From: Verrucomicrobiota bacterium
GTDB lineage: Bacteria > Verrucomicrobiota > Verrucomicrobiia > Limisphaerales > UBA1100
Length of the DNA: 5,227 nt
Direction: 5' to 3'
Assembly (NCBI GenBank): GCA_028872685.1
Contig: JAPKEI010000210.1
Location: forward strand, 1 to 5,227
Below the pieces are notes generated by a model. It worked only from the letters and a program-made list of their open reading frames with translations. It was not told the origin of the DNA and made no database searches. This document shows positions 1 through 5,227 of this stretch, one piece after another (position 1 is the stretch's first letter; the number at the start of each line of letters is the position of its first letter). Made by a program: the position numbers and the translations under genes.

Positions 1-1193
1 GGGAGGTTTTCCACCACCACCTTGGGGAAATCGCGCAGTAAGCCGTACACAGCAAACGTGCCCAAATTCGGCCGCGCGGACTGCAGCACTTTTGTGGCTT
101 CGTATGAGGTCATCCCGATGGCGGTGATAACGACATTCACCGTGGCCGGTTCTGTGGTCACTGGTTCGGGTTCCGGTTTCACCGGTTCTTTGGGCTGGAT
201 GGGCTGTTCGGGTTGAGCTTCAGGTTCTTCCGACACCGGCGCAATGGGTTCCTCAGTGACCGTTGGTGCTGCCGTTTGCAAATCGCGTTGCTCTAAAATA
301 TTTTCCTGTTTCAGCGCGATGCGCGTGAAAGTGGGCGCCACCCAGACATTTACGTGTGCATTGGAAGGTTGCATGGAACAGGCGAGGGCCTCGAATTCCT
401 TTTCCTCGCCACGAAAGTTTCGGTAGCGGATGGCCTTGTCGGCTATAATTCGCTCACGCGTGAGCGTGATGCGCTGGAAGGTGGGCTCCACGCGTACGCT
501 GATGGTGTTGCCTTTGGAGGTGATGGAATCCCACACGGCTTTGAACACCTTGTGTTCGCCCTCATGGTTGCGATAGCCGATGTCCGCGTTCCCGCTCCAG
601 CCGAGTTGTTGCGGGGTGAAATCTTTTTTGCAATACGGGCAGTGCTGTTTTTCGTTTTGCTCAACGAGAAACAGATACGCGCATTCAGGACACCGCTCCG
701 CTTCCGGGCCGCGATAGCGGAAGAGGGAGTGATCGTAATCGGACCCTTCTTCGAAGTCTTTCCCAGGTTCCGGGAGGGGGCCCAATTCATCCTGATTGAG
801 AATGCGATCCTGATTGAGCGCAATGCGCACCTTGTCCGGTGCCACCAAAATGTTCATATGATTCCCCGTCACCTCAATCGTTTTGCGCCAACCCTCAAAG
901 GTTTTTTCAACTCCCTTGGAATTACGGTAGCGGATGGATATATCGGGCGGACCGGTGACTTTTTGTTCCCAGTTCCGCTTACGCTTGGGTTTGGGTTGGT
1001 TTTGGTCGTCGCAGTAATTGCCTAGTTTTATGCTGTAACGCATAATTACAAAAAAAACAATCAGGCCGATGGCTTGCACGACTATGTTGTCCGATGCGGA
1101 TATGGTAGCCCCGGAAATAGTGCACGCAAGCGGGCCGCCAATCAGTAGCACTATCGCCCACGTACAACCTCGGCTTTTTTTTGTTTCTTCCAT
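1..1193 (-). CDS. Membrane-anchored protein with three 47-residue repeats, zinc ribbon and bL12-like C-terminus (3' end outside window)
   Basis: The frame is open from ATG at 1193 to the window edge: 397 full codons plus two bases that specify Pro. Domains in order: two hydrophobic stretches (residues about 11-30 and 38-52), likely membrane helices; a basic, Pro-containing stretch (about 66-73) that suggests the rest is cytoplasmic; repeat 1 (85-131); a zinc ribbon with Cys168, 171, 185 and 188 (CxxC-13-CxxC); repeats 2 (203-249) and 3 (253-299), nearly in tandem; a Pro/Glu-rich linker (about 305-350); and a final segment (352 onward) whose pattern (VNVVITAIG at 352-360, a helix, LGTF, then a helix ending in P) resembles the C-terminal domain of ribosomal protein bL12. 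I do not recognise the whole protein or know its function. The start is the first ATG before the first helix; upstream there is only a weak GGAAAA. It lies 138 bp downstream of the RT gene on the same strand, so cotranscription is possible. The coding frame is well supported; the domain names are inference. Confidence 0.8.
   Translation of the reverse strand, partial: MEETKKSRGCTWAIVLLIGGPLACTISGATISASDNIVVQAIGLIVFFVIMRYSIKLGNYCDDQNQPKPKRKRNWEQKVTGPPDISIRYRNSKGVEKTFEGWRKTIEVTGNHMNILVAPDKVRIALNQDRILNQDELGPLPEPGKDFEEGSDYDHSLFRYRGPEAERCPECAYLFLVEQNEKQHCPYCKKDFTPQQLGWSGNADIGYRNHEGEHKVFKAVWDSITSKGNTISVRVEPTFQRITLTRERIIADKAIRYRNFRGEEKEFEALACSMQPSNAHVNVWVAPTFTRIALKQENILEQRDLQTAAPTVTEEPIAPVSEEPEAQPEQPIQPKEPVKPEPEPVTTEPATVNVVITAIGMTSYEATKVLQSARPNLGTFAVYGLLRDFPKVVVENL
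297..941 (-). repeat. Three gapless 47-residue protein repeats within the membrane-anchored protein gene
   Basis: The units are at 801-941, 447-587 and 297-437, encoding residues 85-131, 203-249 and 253-299. They align without gaps. Thirteen positions are identical in all three: I3, Y5, R6, N7, G10, K13, F15, V33, P35, R39, I40, L42 and I47. Each unit begins with an I-x-YRN-xx-G pattern and ends with P-x3-RI-x-L-x4-I, which reads as a small beta-rich domain. Units 2 and 3 are three residues apart; units 1 and 2 are separated by 71 residues containing the zinc ribbon. The DNA has diverged, apart from short runs such as CGGTAGCGGATGG in units 1 and 3, so the duplication is old. The YRN/RI pattern loosely recalls WYL-type beta barrels, but I would not assign that family. 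Confidence 0.75.
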
Positions 1194-1216
1194 TTCAGTT
1201 TTTCCAGTTCATTGAT

Positions 1217-1230
1217 TTCGCAGAAGCGAA
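1217..1230. repeat. Small perfect hairpin next to the long palindrome
   Basis: TTCGC (1217-1221) and GCGAA (1226-1230) are perfect complements around a 4-nt loop. The hairpin sits 24-37 bases upstream of the ATG at 1193 on the minus strand, so in a transcript it would lie in the leader of the membrane-anchored protein gene, immediately after the GGCGG/CCGCC alternative stem. It is short enough to occur by chance; its position beside the 48-nt palindrome is the only reason to note it. Confidence 0.35.
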
Positions 1231-1247
1231 GGCGGCTATGTACTCGA

Positions 1248-1295
1248 CCGCCAGCAATCTGCTTGGCGGTGTGCCGCCCAGCAGATTGCTGGCGG
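1248..1295. repeat. Long near-perfect palindrome / hairpin between the RT gene and the next gene
   Basis: The arms 1248-1263 (CCGCCAGCAATCTGCT) and 1280-1295 are perfect 16-bp inverse complements. After a single T/C mismatch (1264/1279) the stem continues with GGCGG (1265-1269) and CCGCC (1274-1278) around a 4-nt loop, TGTG. That gives 21 paired positions in 48 nt, far beyond chance. No T-tract follows on either strand, so it is not a canonical intrinsic terminator, although it could still end or stabilise transcripts. A further GGCGG at 1231-1235 could pair with the CCGCC at 1248, giving an alternative fold. Possible identities are a REP/BIME-like dispersed palindrome, a small non-autonomous mobile element, or a structured RNA linked to the RT. 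The sequence alone does not decide. Confidence 0.85.
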
Positions 1296-1331
1296 GCTTC
1301 CATAACGTCTGTCCACAGGTGACCCTCTCCC

Positions 1332-2801
1332 TTACGAGGCCGTTTCCGGTAATGCCACTGCTTTCAGCTCCGGAGGGAACCGGCCCACGCGCGTTTGCCC
1401 GTAGCCCGGTGGCAGCCGCCTCCGCTTCTGCTCAATCAATTTCTCGGTGCGTAAAGTAAAGAACGATGATTCCAAGTGCCCATGCCGCAACAATCGGCGG
1501 CGATGGCGCAAGCTGGGCAACCCCATTGCGCGCAATTTGGCGAAAGACATTTTTTTGAAGTTGCCCTTTTTGTGACCGTTGTCAAAGGCGATGGCGAGCA
1601 CAGCTTCAGCCAGCCAGCGGTCGAGGCGGCGTAGTTGTTCTTCGTCGTCCACGTGTTTCAAATAATAATCGATGATGGCGATGGAGCGGTAGCCGTGCTC
1701 GAGCACATCCTTGGCCACTTCGATGGCCTTCCGCGCGCGGCCCTTGGGCGAGCGCAGTTTTCCGAGCTTGTGCGCGTAACGCCGCCACGCGAAGCGGAAC
1801 AGGTTTTGGATCTTGCGCGATTTATCACGCGAAAGTCCCACGCCCCCGTCGGCGCGAAATTCCAGCCCGAGATGCCGGAATTTCTCACACGGTTCGAAAT
1901 GTTCATCCACTTGGCTGCAATCAGCCTCCGCCGGGAAATAAAAATTTCGGTGATGCTTTGGCTTGCTGTGAAGGCGCAGGGATTCAAAGGATTCACCGAT
2001 GATCTCCTCCGCATGCGCCGTTGCGGCACGGTCACCCGAGAATGCCAATAAATCATCGGCATAACGATAGTAGCGCAACCCCGGTACGCTCGCGAGGCGG
2101 CGGTCCAGCGGCGTTAAATATAAGTTGGCGAAGAAACACGCGATGGCCGTGCCGAAGGCCACGCCGCATTGGTTGGTGGCCACGCGGTCGCCCGTTTTGA
2201 TTTCAAACTCAATCCGTTGGCGTAGCAGTTTGAAGAGGATGTCGTCCGGCTCCACCCATTCGGCCAGCATCGCCAGCAGTTGGTCGTGGTCGAGGCTGGG
2301 GAAATAATTCTGCACATCGCGTTTTACAAAATAAATTGAGCGCGATGATTGGCGCATTTGACGCAGTCGGGCATTGAGGCTGCGCTGGCATTGGTCCACC
2401 CCGAACCCACCCATCCGATACGCGTGGCAGCTCGGCTCGAACACGCCGTGAAAATAGTGCGTGAGTACGCGGTACAACAGTAGATCCACAATTCGCTCCT
2501 CCCACGGGAAGAGGTTGATGGTGCGATGTTTGCCATTGAAATTATAGTGCAACGCAATGCCTGGGCGAAACTGGAATGTGCCACTCTCCAATTGCTGGTG
2601 CAGCTTGTGAATATTTTTCAATGAATGCCGCGCGAAATCGTACAGCGTGCGCCCGTCGTGCGACATACCCAGCGCCTTGCGCCACGTGAAGAGCGGTTTG
2701 GAATAGGCGCGAATCACCGCCTGATGCAGCGCGAGCTCAGAATACACCTGCGCAAAGGTGGCTTTGCGATGCGTCGACGGTAATGGGCAATGGACATTCA
2801 T
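1332..2801 (-). CDS. Reverse transcriptase (RNA-directed DNA polymerase), unassigned group
   Basis: 489 residues from ATG at 2801. An in-frame TTG at 2813 would add four residues, but a GAGG lies only one base before it, whereas it lies 13 bases before the ATG. Palm motifs are complete. The RTINLFPWEERIVD block is at 93-106 and CHAYRMGGFGVD at about 125-136. Motif A (KRDVQNYFPSLD) carries the catalytic Asp162. The motif B region is at about 211-233, with FFANLYL at 223-229. Motif C is YADD at 247-250 (bases 2052-2063). An HLGLEF block follows at 310-315. The C-terminus is basic (GHKKGNF at 409-415, then SLRHRRRLLRHGHLESSFF at 430-448), as in a thumb or nucleic-acid-binding region. In place of the QGxxxSP of group II intron RTs, motif B reads QCGVAFGTAIACFFANLYL. 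No HNH endonuclease motif is seen. This points to a domesticated RT of the retron/unknown-group/defence kind rather than an intron, but the subgroup is not assigned. All three catalytic Asp are present, so it should be active. Confidence 0.93.
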   Translation of the reverse strand: MNVHCPLPSTHRKATFAQVYSELALHQAVIRAYSKPLFTWRKALGMSHDGRTLYDFARHSLKNIHKLHQQLESGTFQFRPGIALHYNFNGKHRTINLFPWEERIVDLLLYRVLTHYFHGVFEPSCHAYRMGGFGVDQCQRSLNARLRQMRQSSRSIYFVKRDVQNYFPSLDHDQLLAMLAEWVEPDDILFKLLRQRIEFEIKTGDRVATNQCGVAFGTAIACFFANLYLTPLDRRLASVPGLRYYRYADDLLAFSGDRAATAHAEEIIGESFESLRLHSKPKHHRNFYFPAEADCSQVDEHFEPCEKFRHLGLEFRADGGVGLSRDKSRKIQNLFRFAWRRYAHKLGKLRSPKGRARKAIEVAKDVLEHGYRSIAIIDYYLKHVDDEEQLRRLDRWLAEAVLAIAFDNGHKKGNFKKMSFAKLRAMGLPSLRHRRRLLRHGHLESSFFTLRTEKLIEQKRRRLPPGYGQTRVGRFPPELKAVALPETAS

Positions 2802-2837
2802 CCCGATAAACAAACCTCGGGCGCGCAGGGTCTGGGA

Positions 2838-2865
2838 ATCATACCCAAATGCCGTGGAATGGAAA
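2838..2865 (-). promoter_or_regulatory. Candidate sigma-70-like promoter for the RT gene
   Basis: Reading the minus strand, TTTCCA (2860-2865; 4 of 6 to TTGACA) and TATGAT (2838-2843; 5 of 6 to TATAAT) are separated by 16 bases. Transcription would start near 2831, about 30 bases before the ATG at 2801. The location in the divergent gap is right, but short hexamers of this quality also arise by chance. Confidence 0.4.
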
Positions 2866-2886
2866 ACCCAAATTATTCACACGAAA

Positions 2887-2915
2887 TTGACGGCGTGCAG
2901 TCTTGACGTTACCCT
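2887..2915 (+). promoter_or_regulatory. Weak candidate promoter for nadA
   Basis: TTGACG (2887-2892; 5 of 6 to TTGACA) is followed after 17 bases by TACCCT (2910-2915; 3 of 6, but keeping the most conserved T, A and final T). Initiation would fall at about 2922-2923, at or next to the nadA ATG, which would make the mRNA leaderless. That fits the absence of a Shine-Dalgarno sequence before 2923. A second TTGACG lies at 2903-2908 but has no suitable -10 before the gene. Confidence 0.22.
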
Positions 2916-2922
2916 TCGCCCG

Positions 2923-3864
2923 ATGTCAGTTGCCACACCCACCGACGCGTTGTCGCAGGAAATCGCTGAGCTAAAGCAACAGCTCAACGCCATCATCCTC
3001 GTGCACAATTATCAAGTGCCGGAAATTCAGGATATCGGCGATTACGTGGGCGATTCGCTGGGGCTTGCCCAACAGGCGGCCGCCACGGATGCGGACGTCA
3101 TCGTTTTCTGCGGTGTGCATTTTATGGCCGAGACGGCCAAGATATTGTCGCCCGAAAAAACCGTTATCCTCCCTGACCGCGATGCGGGCTGTTCGTTGGA
3201 AGAAAGTTGTCCGCCCGACAAACTGCGCGAACTGCAGGCCACGAACCCGAATTTTTTCACCGTCACATATGTGAACTGCAGTGCCGAAGTGAAGGCGCTA
3301 TCCGATGTCATTTGCACCAGCGGCAACGCCCAAAAAATCGTCGAGCAATGTCCGCCCGAAAAGGATTTGCTATTCGTGCCAGACGAGAATCTAGGCCAAT
3401 GGGTGACGGAACAAACCGGCCGACCGATGACGCTTTGGGAGGGCAACTGTTACGTGCACGTCGAGTGGACGCACGCCGCCATCACCAAAATCCGTAACGA
3501 ATATCCCGACGCCCCTGTTGTCGCCCACCCCGAGTGCACCAAGGCCGTCCGCATCCTTGCCGACGAAGTGTGTTCCACCGAAAAAATGGTGCACTACTGT
3601 CGGGCCACCGAGAGTGACGCCGTCATCATCGCCACCGAGGCCGGCATGCTGCATCGGTTGCAAAAGGAATGCCCCGACAAAAAATTCATCCCCGCTCCCA
3701 CCGAAAAATGCGCCTGCAACGAGTGCCACTTCATGAAAATGAACACCCTCGAAAAAGTGCGAAACTGCATGCGCGACCTCAGCCCGCAAGTGGAAATCCC
3801 CCCCGAAATCATCCAACGTGCCAAGCTCCCCATCGAGCGGATGCTGGAGTGGACGGCGCGCTAA
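2923..3864 (+). CDS. nadA: Quinolinate synthase NadA
   Basis: NadA condenses iminoaspartate with dihydroxyacetone phosphate to form quinolinate in de novo NAD biosynthesis; it is a cytoplasmic enzyme with an oxygen-sensitive [4Fe-4S] cluster. The 313-residue product shows family landmarks: HNYQVPEIQDIGDYVGDSLG at 28-47, GCSLEESC at 89-96, YVNCSAEVKALSDVICTSGN at 116-135, GNCYVHVEWT at 174-183, HPEC at 202-205, TEAGM at 238-242 and C-x2-C-x2-M-x-MNTLEKV at 265-279. By comparison with known NadA proteins the cluster ligands should be Cys131, Cys176 and Cys268. The frame is open back to an ATG at 2758, but that extension (55 residues) has no NadA character and overlaps the RT gene in antisense, so I start at 2923. 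There is no clear Shine-Dalgarno sequence. It is divergent from the RT gene. nadB and nadC are not in the window. The family assignment is secure. Confidence 0.97.
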   Translation: MSVATPTDALSQEIAELKQQLNAIILVHNYQVPEIQDIGDYVGDSLGLAQQAAATDADVIVFCGVHFMAETAKILSPEKTVILPDRDAGCSLEESCPPDKLRELQATNPNFFTVTYVNCSAEVKALSDVICTSGNAQKIVEQCPPEKDLLFVPDENLGQWVTEQTGRPMTLWEGNCYVHVEWTHAAITKIRNEYPDAPVVAHPECTKAVRILADEVCSTEKMVHYCRATESDAVIIATEAGMLHRLQKECPDKKFIPAPTEKCACNECHFMKMNTLEKVRNCMRDLSPQVEIPPEIIQRAKLPIERMLEWTAR

Positions 3865-3865
3865 C

Positions 3866-3892
3866 GTGCAGCCGGTAAGATGCCGACAGCAC
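3866..3892. repeat. Imperfect hairpin just after nadA
   Basis: The ten-base arms 3866-3875 and 3883-3892 pair at eight of ten positions around a 7-nt loop, starting one base after the nadA stop. No T-run follows, so a classical terminator is unlikely. The core, roughly CCGGTAAGATGCCG, resembles short GC-rich intergenic repeats I associate with Planctomycetota/Verrucomicrobiota, but that is a recollection and not a search result. It overlaps the upstream alternative start of the hydrolase (3880), which is one reason to prefer the start at 3934. Confidence 0.35.
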
Positions 3893-3933
3893 AATTCGCC
3901 TTGCCAGCTACTTGCCTCATGCCACACTTGGGC

Positions 3934-5028
3934 ATGAACCGTTGTTTGATTTTCTTCGCGGCACTGTTCGTTTCAACGACCCTCTTCGCCGCCGAGCGGT
4001 TGGACCGGTTAAACCTTCTGCAATTCCGCGATGCCAAGGGCGTAGTGCAGCCGGTGAAGACTCCGGCGGATTGGGAACTGCGGCGGGCGGAGGTTTTGAA
4101 GGGGATGGTGACGGTGATGGGGCCGCTGCCGGGGAAGGCGCGGCGGGTGCGGCTGGATGTGAAGGTGGAGGAGGAAGTGGACGCGGGAAAATATTTCCGG
4201 CAACTCATCACGTTTCAATCTGAGCCCGGCTCGCGCACGCCGGCTTATCTTTGCATTCCGAAATCGGTGTTCATCGGCAAGGACGGCAAGGCTCCGGCGG
4301 TGCTGTGTTTGCATCCGACCGACAACAAAGTGGGGCACAAAGTGGTGGTCGGCCTCGGTGGGCGTGAGGGGCGGGCTTATGCCGCGGAACTGGCCGAGCG
4401 CGGGTATGTGACCATTTCGCCGGCGTACACGCATCTAGCCAATTATTGGCCCAACCTTGGCAAGCTCGGTTATGTGAGCGGCACGATGAAGGCGATTTAC
4501 GACAACACCCGCGCGTTGGATTTGCTGGCAACGCTGCCGTACGTCGACGCCACGCGCGGCTTCGGCGCCATCGGCCATTCACTGGGTGGGCACAATGCAA
4601 TTTATACAGCGGTGTTTGATAAACGCATCACCGTTTTGGCCAGCAGTTGCGGCTTCGATGCGTACCCGGATTATTACGATGGAGCGGAGCGCAACTGGTT
4701 CTTTGGCCGAGGGTGGTGCCAGATTCGCTATATGCCGCGCCTGTCGGATTATCGCGGGCGCACGAAGGAAATCCCTTTTGACTTCCCCGAACTGCTTGGC
4801 GCACTGGCCCCCCGCCCGTTTTTTGTGCACGCGCCCTTGCGCGATTCGAATTTCCGGTGGAAGAGCGTAGACGCTTGCGGCAAAGTCGCTCGGCCCATTT
4901 ACAGATTATTGGGTAATGAAAAGGGTCTGGTTATCAAGCATCCGGATTATAACCACAACTTCCCCAAAGATATGCGCGAGGCGGCATATCTTACGATTGA
5001 TTTAGTGTTAAGAGATGCTGGCCCTTAA
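3934..5028 (+). CDS. Secreted alpha/beta hydrolase (dienelactone hydrolase/acetyl xylan esterase-like)
   Basis: 364 residues from ATG at 3934. This start gives a typical signal peptide: MNR, a hydrophobic core (about 4-18) and a likely cut near FAA-ER (19-21), so export to periplasm or exterior is expected. In-frame ATGs at 3880 and 3919 would place polar residues before it and are less likely. The fold shows PAYLCIPK (103-110), PAVLCLH (121-127), ELAERGYVTISPAY (152-165) and the nucleophile elbow GHSLGG (214-219, Ser216). Asp304 (APLRDSNF) and His341 (DYNHNF) complete a plausible triad. The YLCIPK/LCLHP strands and the SGTMKAIYDNTRALDLL segment (182-198) match hydrolases often found in bacteria that degrade polysaccharides, so a carbohydrate or other ester is a likely substrate, but none can be named. 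It starts 69 bp after the nadA stop and could be cotranscribed, though no functional link to NAD synthesis is evident. Confidence 0.9.
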   Translation: MNRCLIFFAALFVSTTLFAAERLDRLNLLQFRDAKGVVQPVKTPADWELRRAEVLKGMVTVMGPLPGKARRVRLDVKVEEEVDAGKYFRQLITFQSEPGSRTPAYLCIPKSVFIGKDGKAPAVLCLHPTDNKVGHKVVVGLGGREGRAYAAELAERGYVTISPAYTHLANYWPNLGKLGYVSGTMKAIYDNTRALDLLATLPYVDATRGFGAIGHSLGGHNAIYTAVFDKRITVLASSCGFDAYPDYYDGAERNWFFGRGWCQIRYMPRLSDYRGRTKEIPFDFPELLGALAPRPFFVHAPLRDSNFRWKSVDACGKVARPIYRLLGNEKGLVIKHPDYNHNFPKDMREAAYLTIDLVLRDAGP

Positions 5029-5084
5029 GTTCATTCTTATGGACAGATATAAGAAATTTTCATATTTGTTCATCGCCCTCAATT

Positions 5085-5227
5085 ATGCTCTGGGATTTTA
5101 ACTTGTTACTTTTGGCTGGCATGTCTTCTGATGCGTTAGGAAATTGGATATTTTTGGGGTCAATCCTGCTTCTTGCGATCCCCTTTTTTTTGAGCTTGGC
5201 CTACGTTTGGATCCGGGAGAAATTTAA
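5085..5227 (+). CDS. Possible start of a small membrane protein (3' end outside window)
   Basis: The frame is open from ATG at 5085 (alternative ATG at 5121) to the window edge, 47 codons so far. It encodes a hydrophobic segment (about residues 20-41, including NWIFLGSILLLAIPFFL) followed by WIREKF, as in a single-pass membrane protein with its positive end after the helix. There is no visible Shine-Dalgarno sequence and no known family. The stretch 5029-5227 is AT-richer than the rest. A 20-codon frame at 5039-5101 overlaps it and looks no better. Any gene here is provisional. Confidence 0.3.
   Translation, partial: MLWDFNLLLLAGMSSDALGNWIFLGSILLLAIPFFLSLAYVWIREKF

Noticed and set aside
354..1025. 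Long plus-strand open frame of 223 codons
   Set aside because: It is antisense to the membrane-anchored protein gene, whose minus-strand frame shows gapless repeats, a zinc ribbon and plausible membrane helices. The plus frame shows no domain and arises from codon bias on the other strand.
1248..1295. Intrinsic transcription terminator for the RT gene
   Set aside because: The stem is strong, but no T-run follows on the minus strand (next bases TCGAGTACAT) or on the plus strand (GCTTCCATAA). A Rho-independent terminator is therefore not supported.
1181..1459. Plus-strand open frame of 92 codons across the gap and the 3' end of the RT gene
   Set aside because: It spans the palindrome and runs antisense to RT coding sequence. 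Its product has no recognisable domain, and the palindrome itself yields its repeated residues.
1..2813. Diversity-generating retroelement (RT with template and variable repeats)
   Set aside because: I see no pair of long direct repeats differing mainly at adenines, no C-type-lectin-like target end and no Avd-like small gene. The repeats in the neighbouring gene are protein-level and old. A target outside the window cannot be excluded.
1194..2922. Group II intron encoding the RT
   Set aside because: The RT lacks the usual motif B form and any visible HNH endonuclease. The short flanks show no recognisable domain V hairpin or GUGYG-type 5' end, and flanking genes are not split.
2758..2922. 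Upstream extension of nadA to the ATG at 2758
   Set aside because: The 55 extra residues show no NadA similarity, overlap the RT 5' end in antisense and would cover the divergent promoters. NadA-type sequence begins shortly after 2923.
4078..4190. G-rich stretch that could suggest a quadruplex or a glycine-rich protein in the +3 frame (3912-4223)
   Set aside because: The G-runs are irregular and lie within well-supported hydrolase coding sequence. The glycine-rich frame is a by-product of GC-rich codons.

Overview
This looks like a chromosomal segment from a moderately GC-rich bacterium. The phylum is inferred, not shown. The large secreted-type alpha/beta hydrolase, the lack of clear Shine-Dalgarno sequences and the style of the intergenic repeats would fit the Planctomycetota/Verrucomicrobiota group. 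No rRNA, tRNA, CRISPR array, integrase or transposase gene is visible.

The left half (about 1-2830) is read on the minus strand. An intact reverse transcriptase (RT) gene (1332-2801) comes first. It is followed, after a 138-bp gap holding a very strong hairpin (1248-1295), by a gene that leaves the window at its 3' end (1193 to beyond base 1). That second gene is recognised only by translating the minus strand directly, because no stop codon falls inside the window. Its product has two predicted N-terminal membrane helices, three gapless 47-residue repeats, a four-cysteine zinc ribbon between repeats 1 and 2, a Pro/Glu-rich linker and a C-terminal segment resembling the C-terminal domain of ribosomal protein bL12.

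The right half (about 2923 onward) is read on the plus strand. nadA (quinolinate synthase, NAD biosynthesis) is divergent from the RT gene across a 109-121 bp promoter region. It is followed by a signal-peptide-bearing alpha/beta hydrolase (3934-5028) with a recognisable Ser-Asp-His triad. The last 200 bases are AT-richer and contain only the possible start of a small membrane protein.

nadA and the hydrolase look like ordinary host genes. The unusual part is the minus-strand pair: an RT with an atypical motif B region and no visible intron-type endonuclease, a strong palindrome just downstream, and a membrane-anchored zinc-ribbon/repeat protein. It could be an uncharacterised RT-associated (possibly defence) locus, but the window cannot establish that the parts work together.
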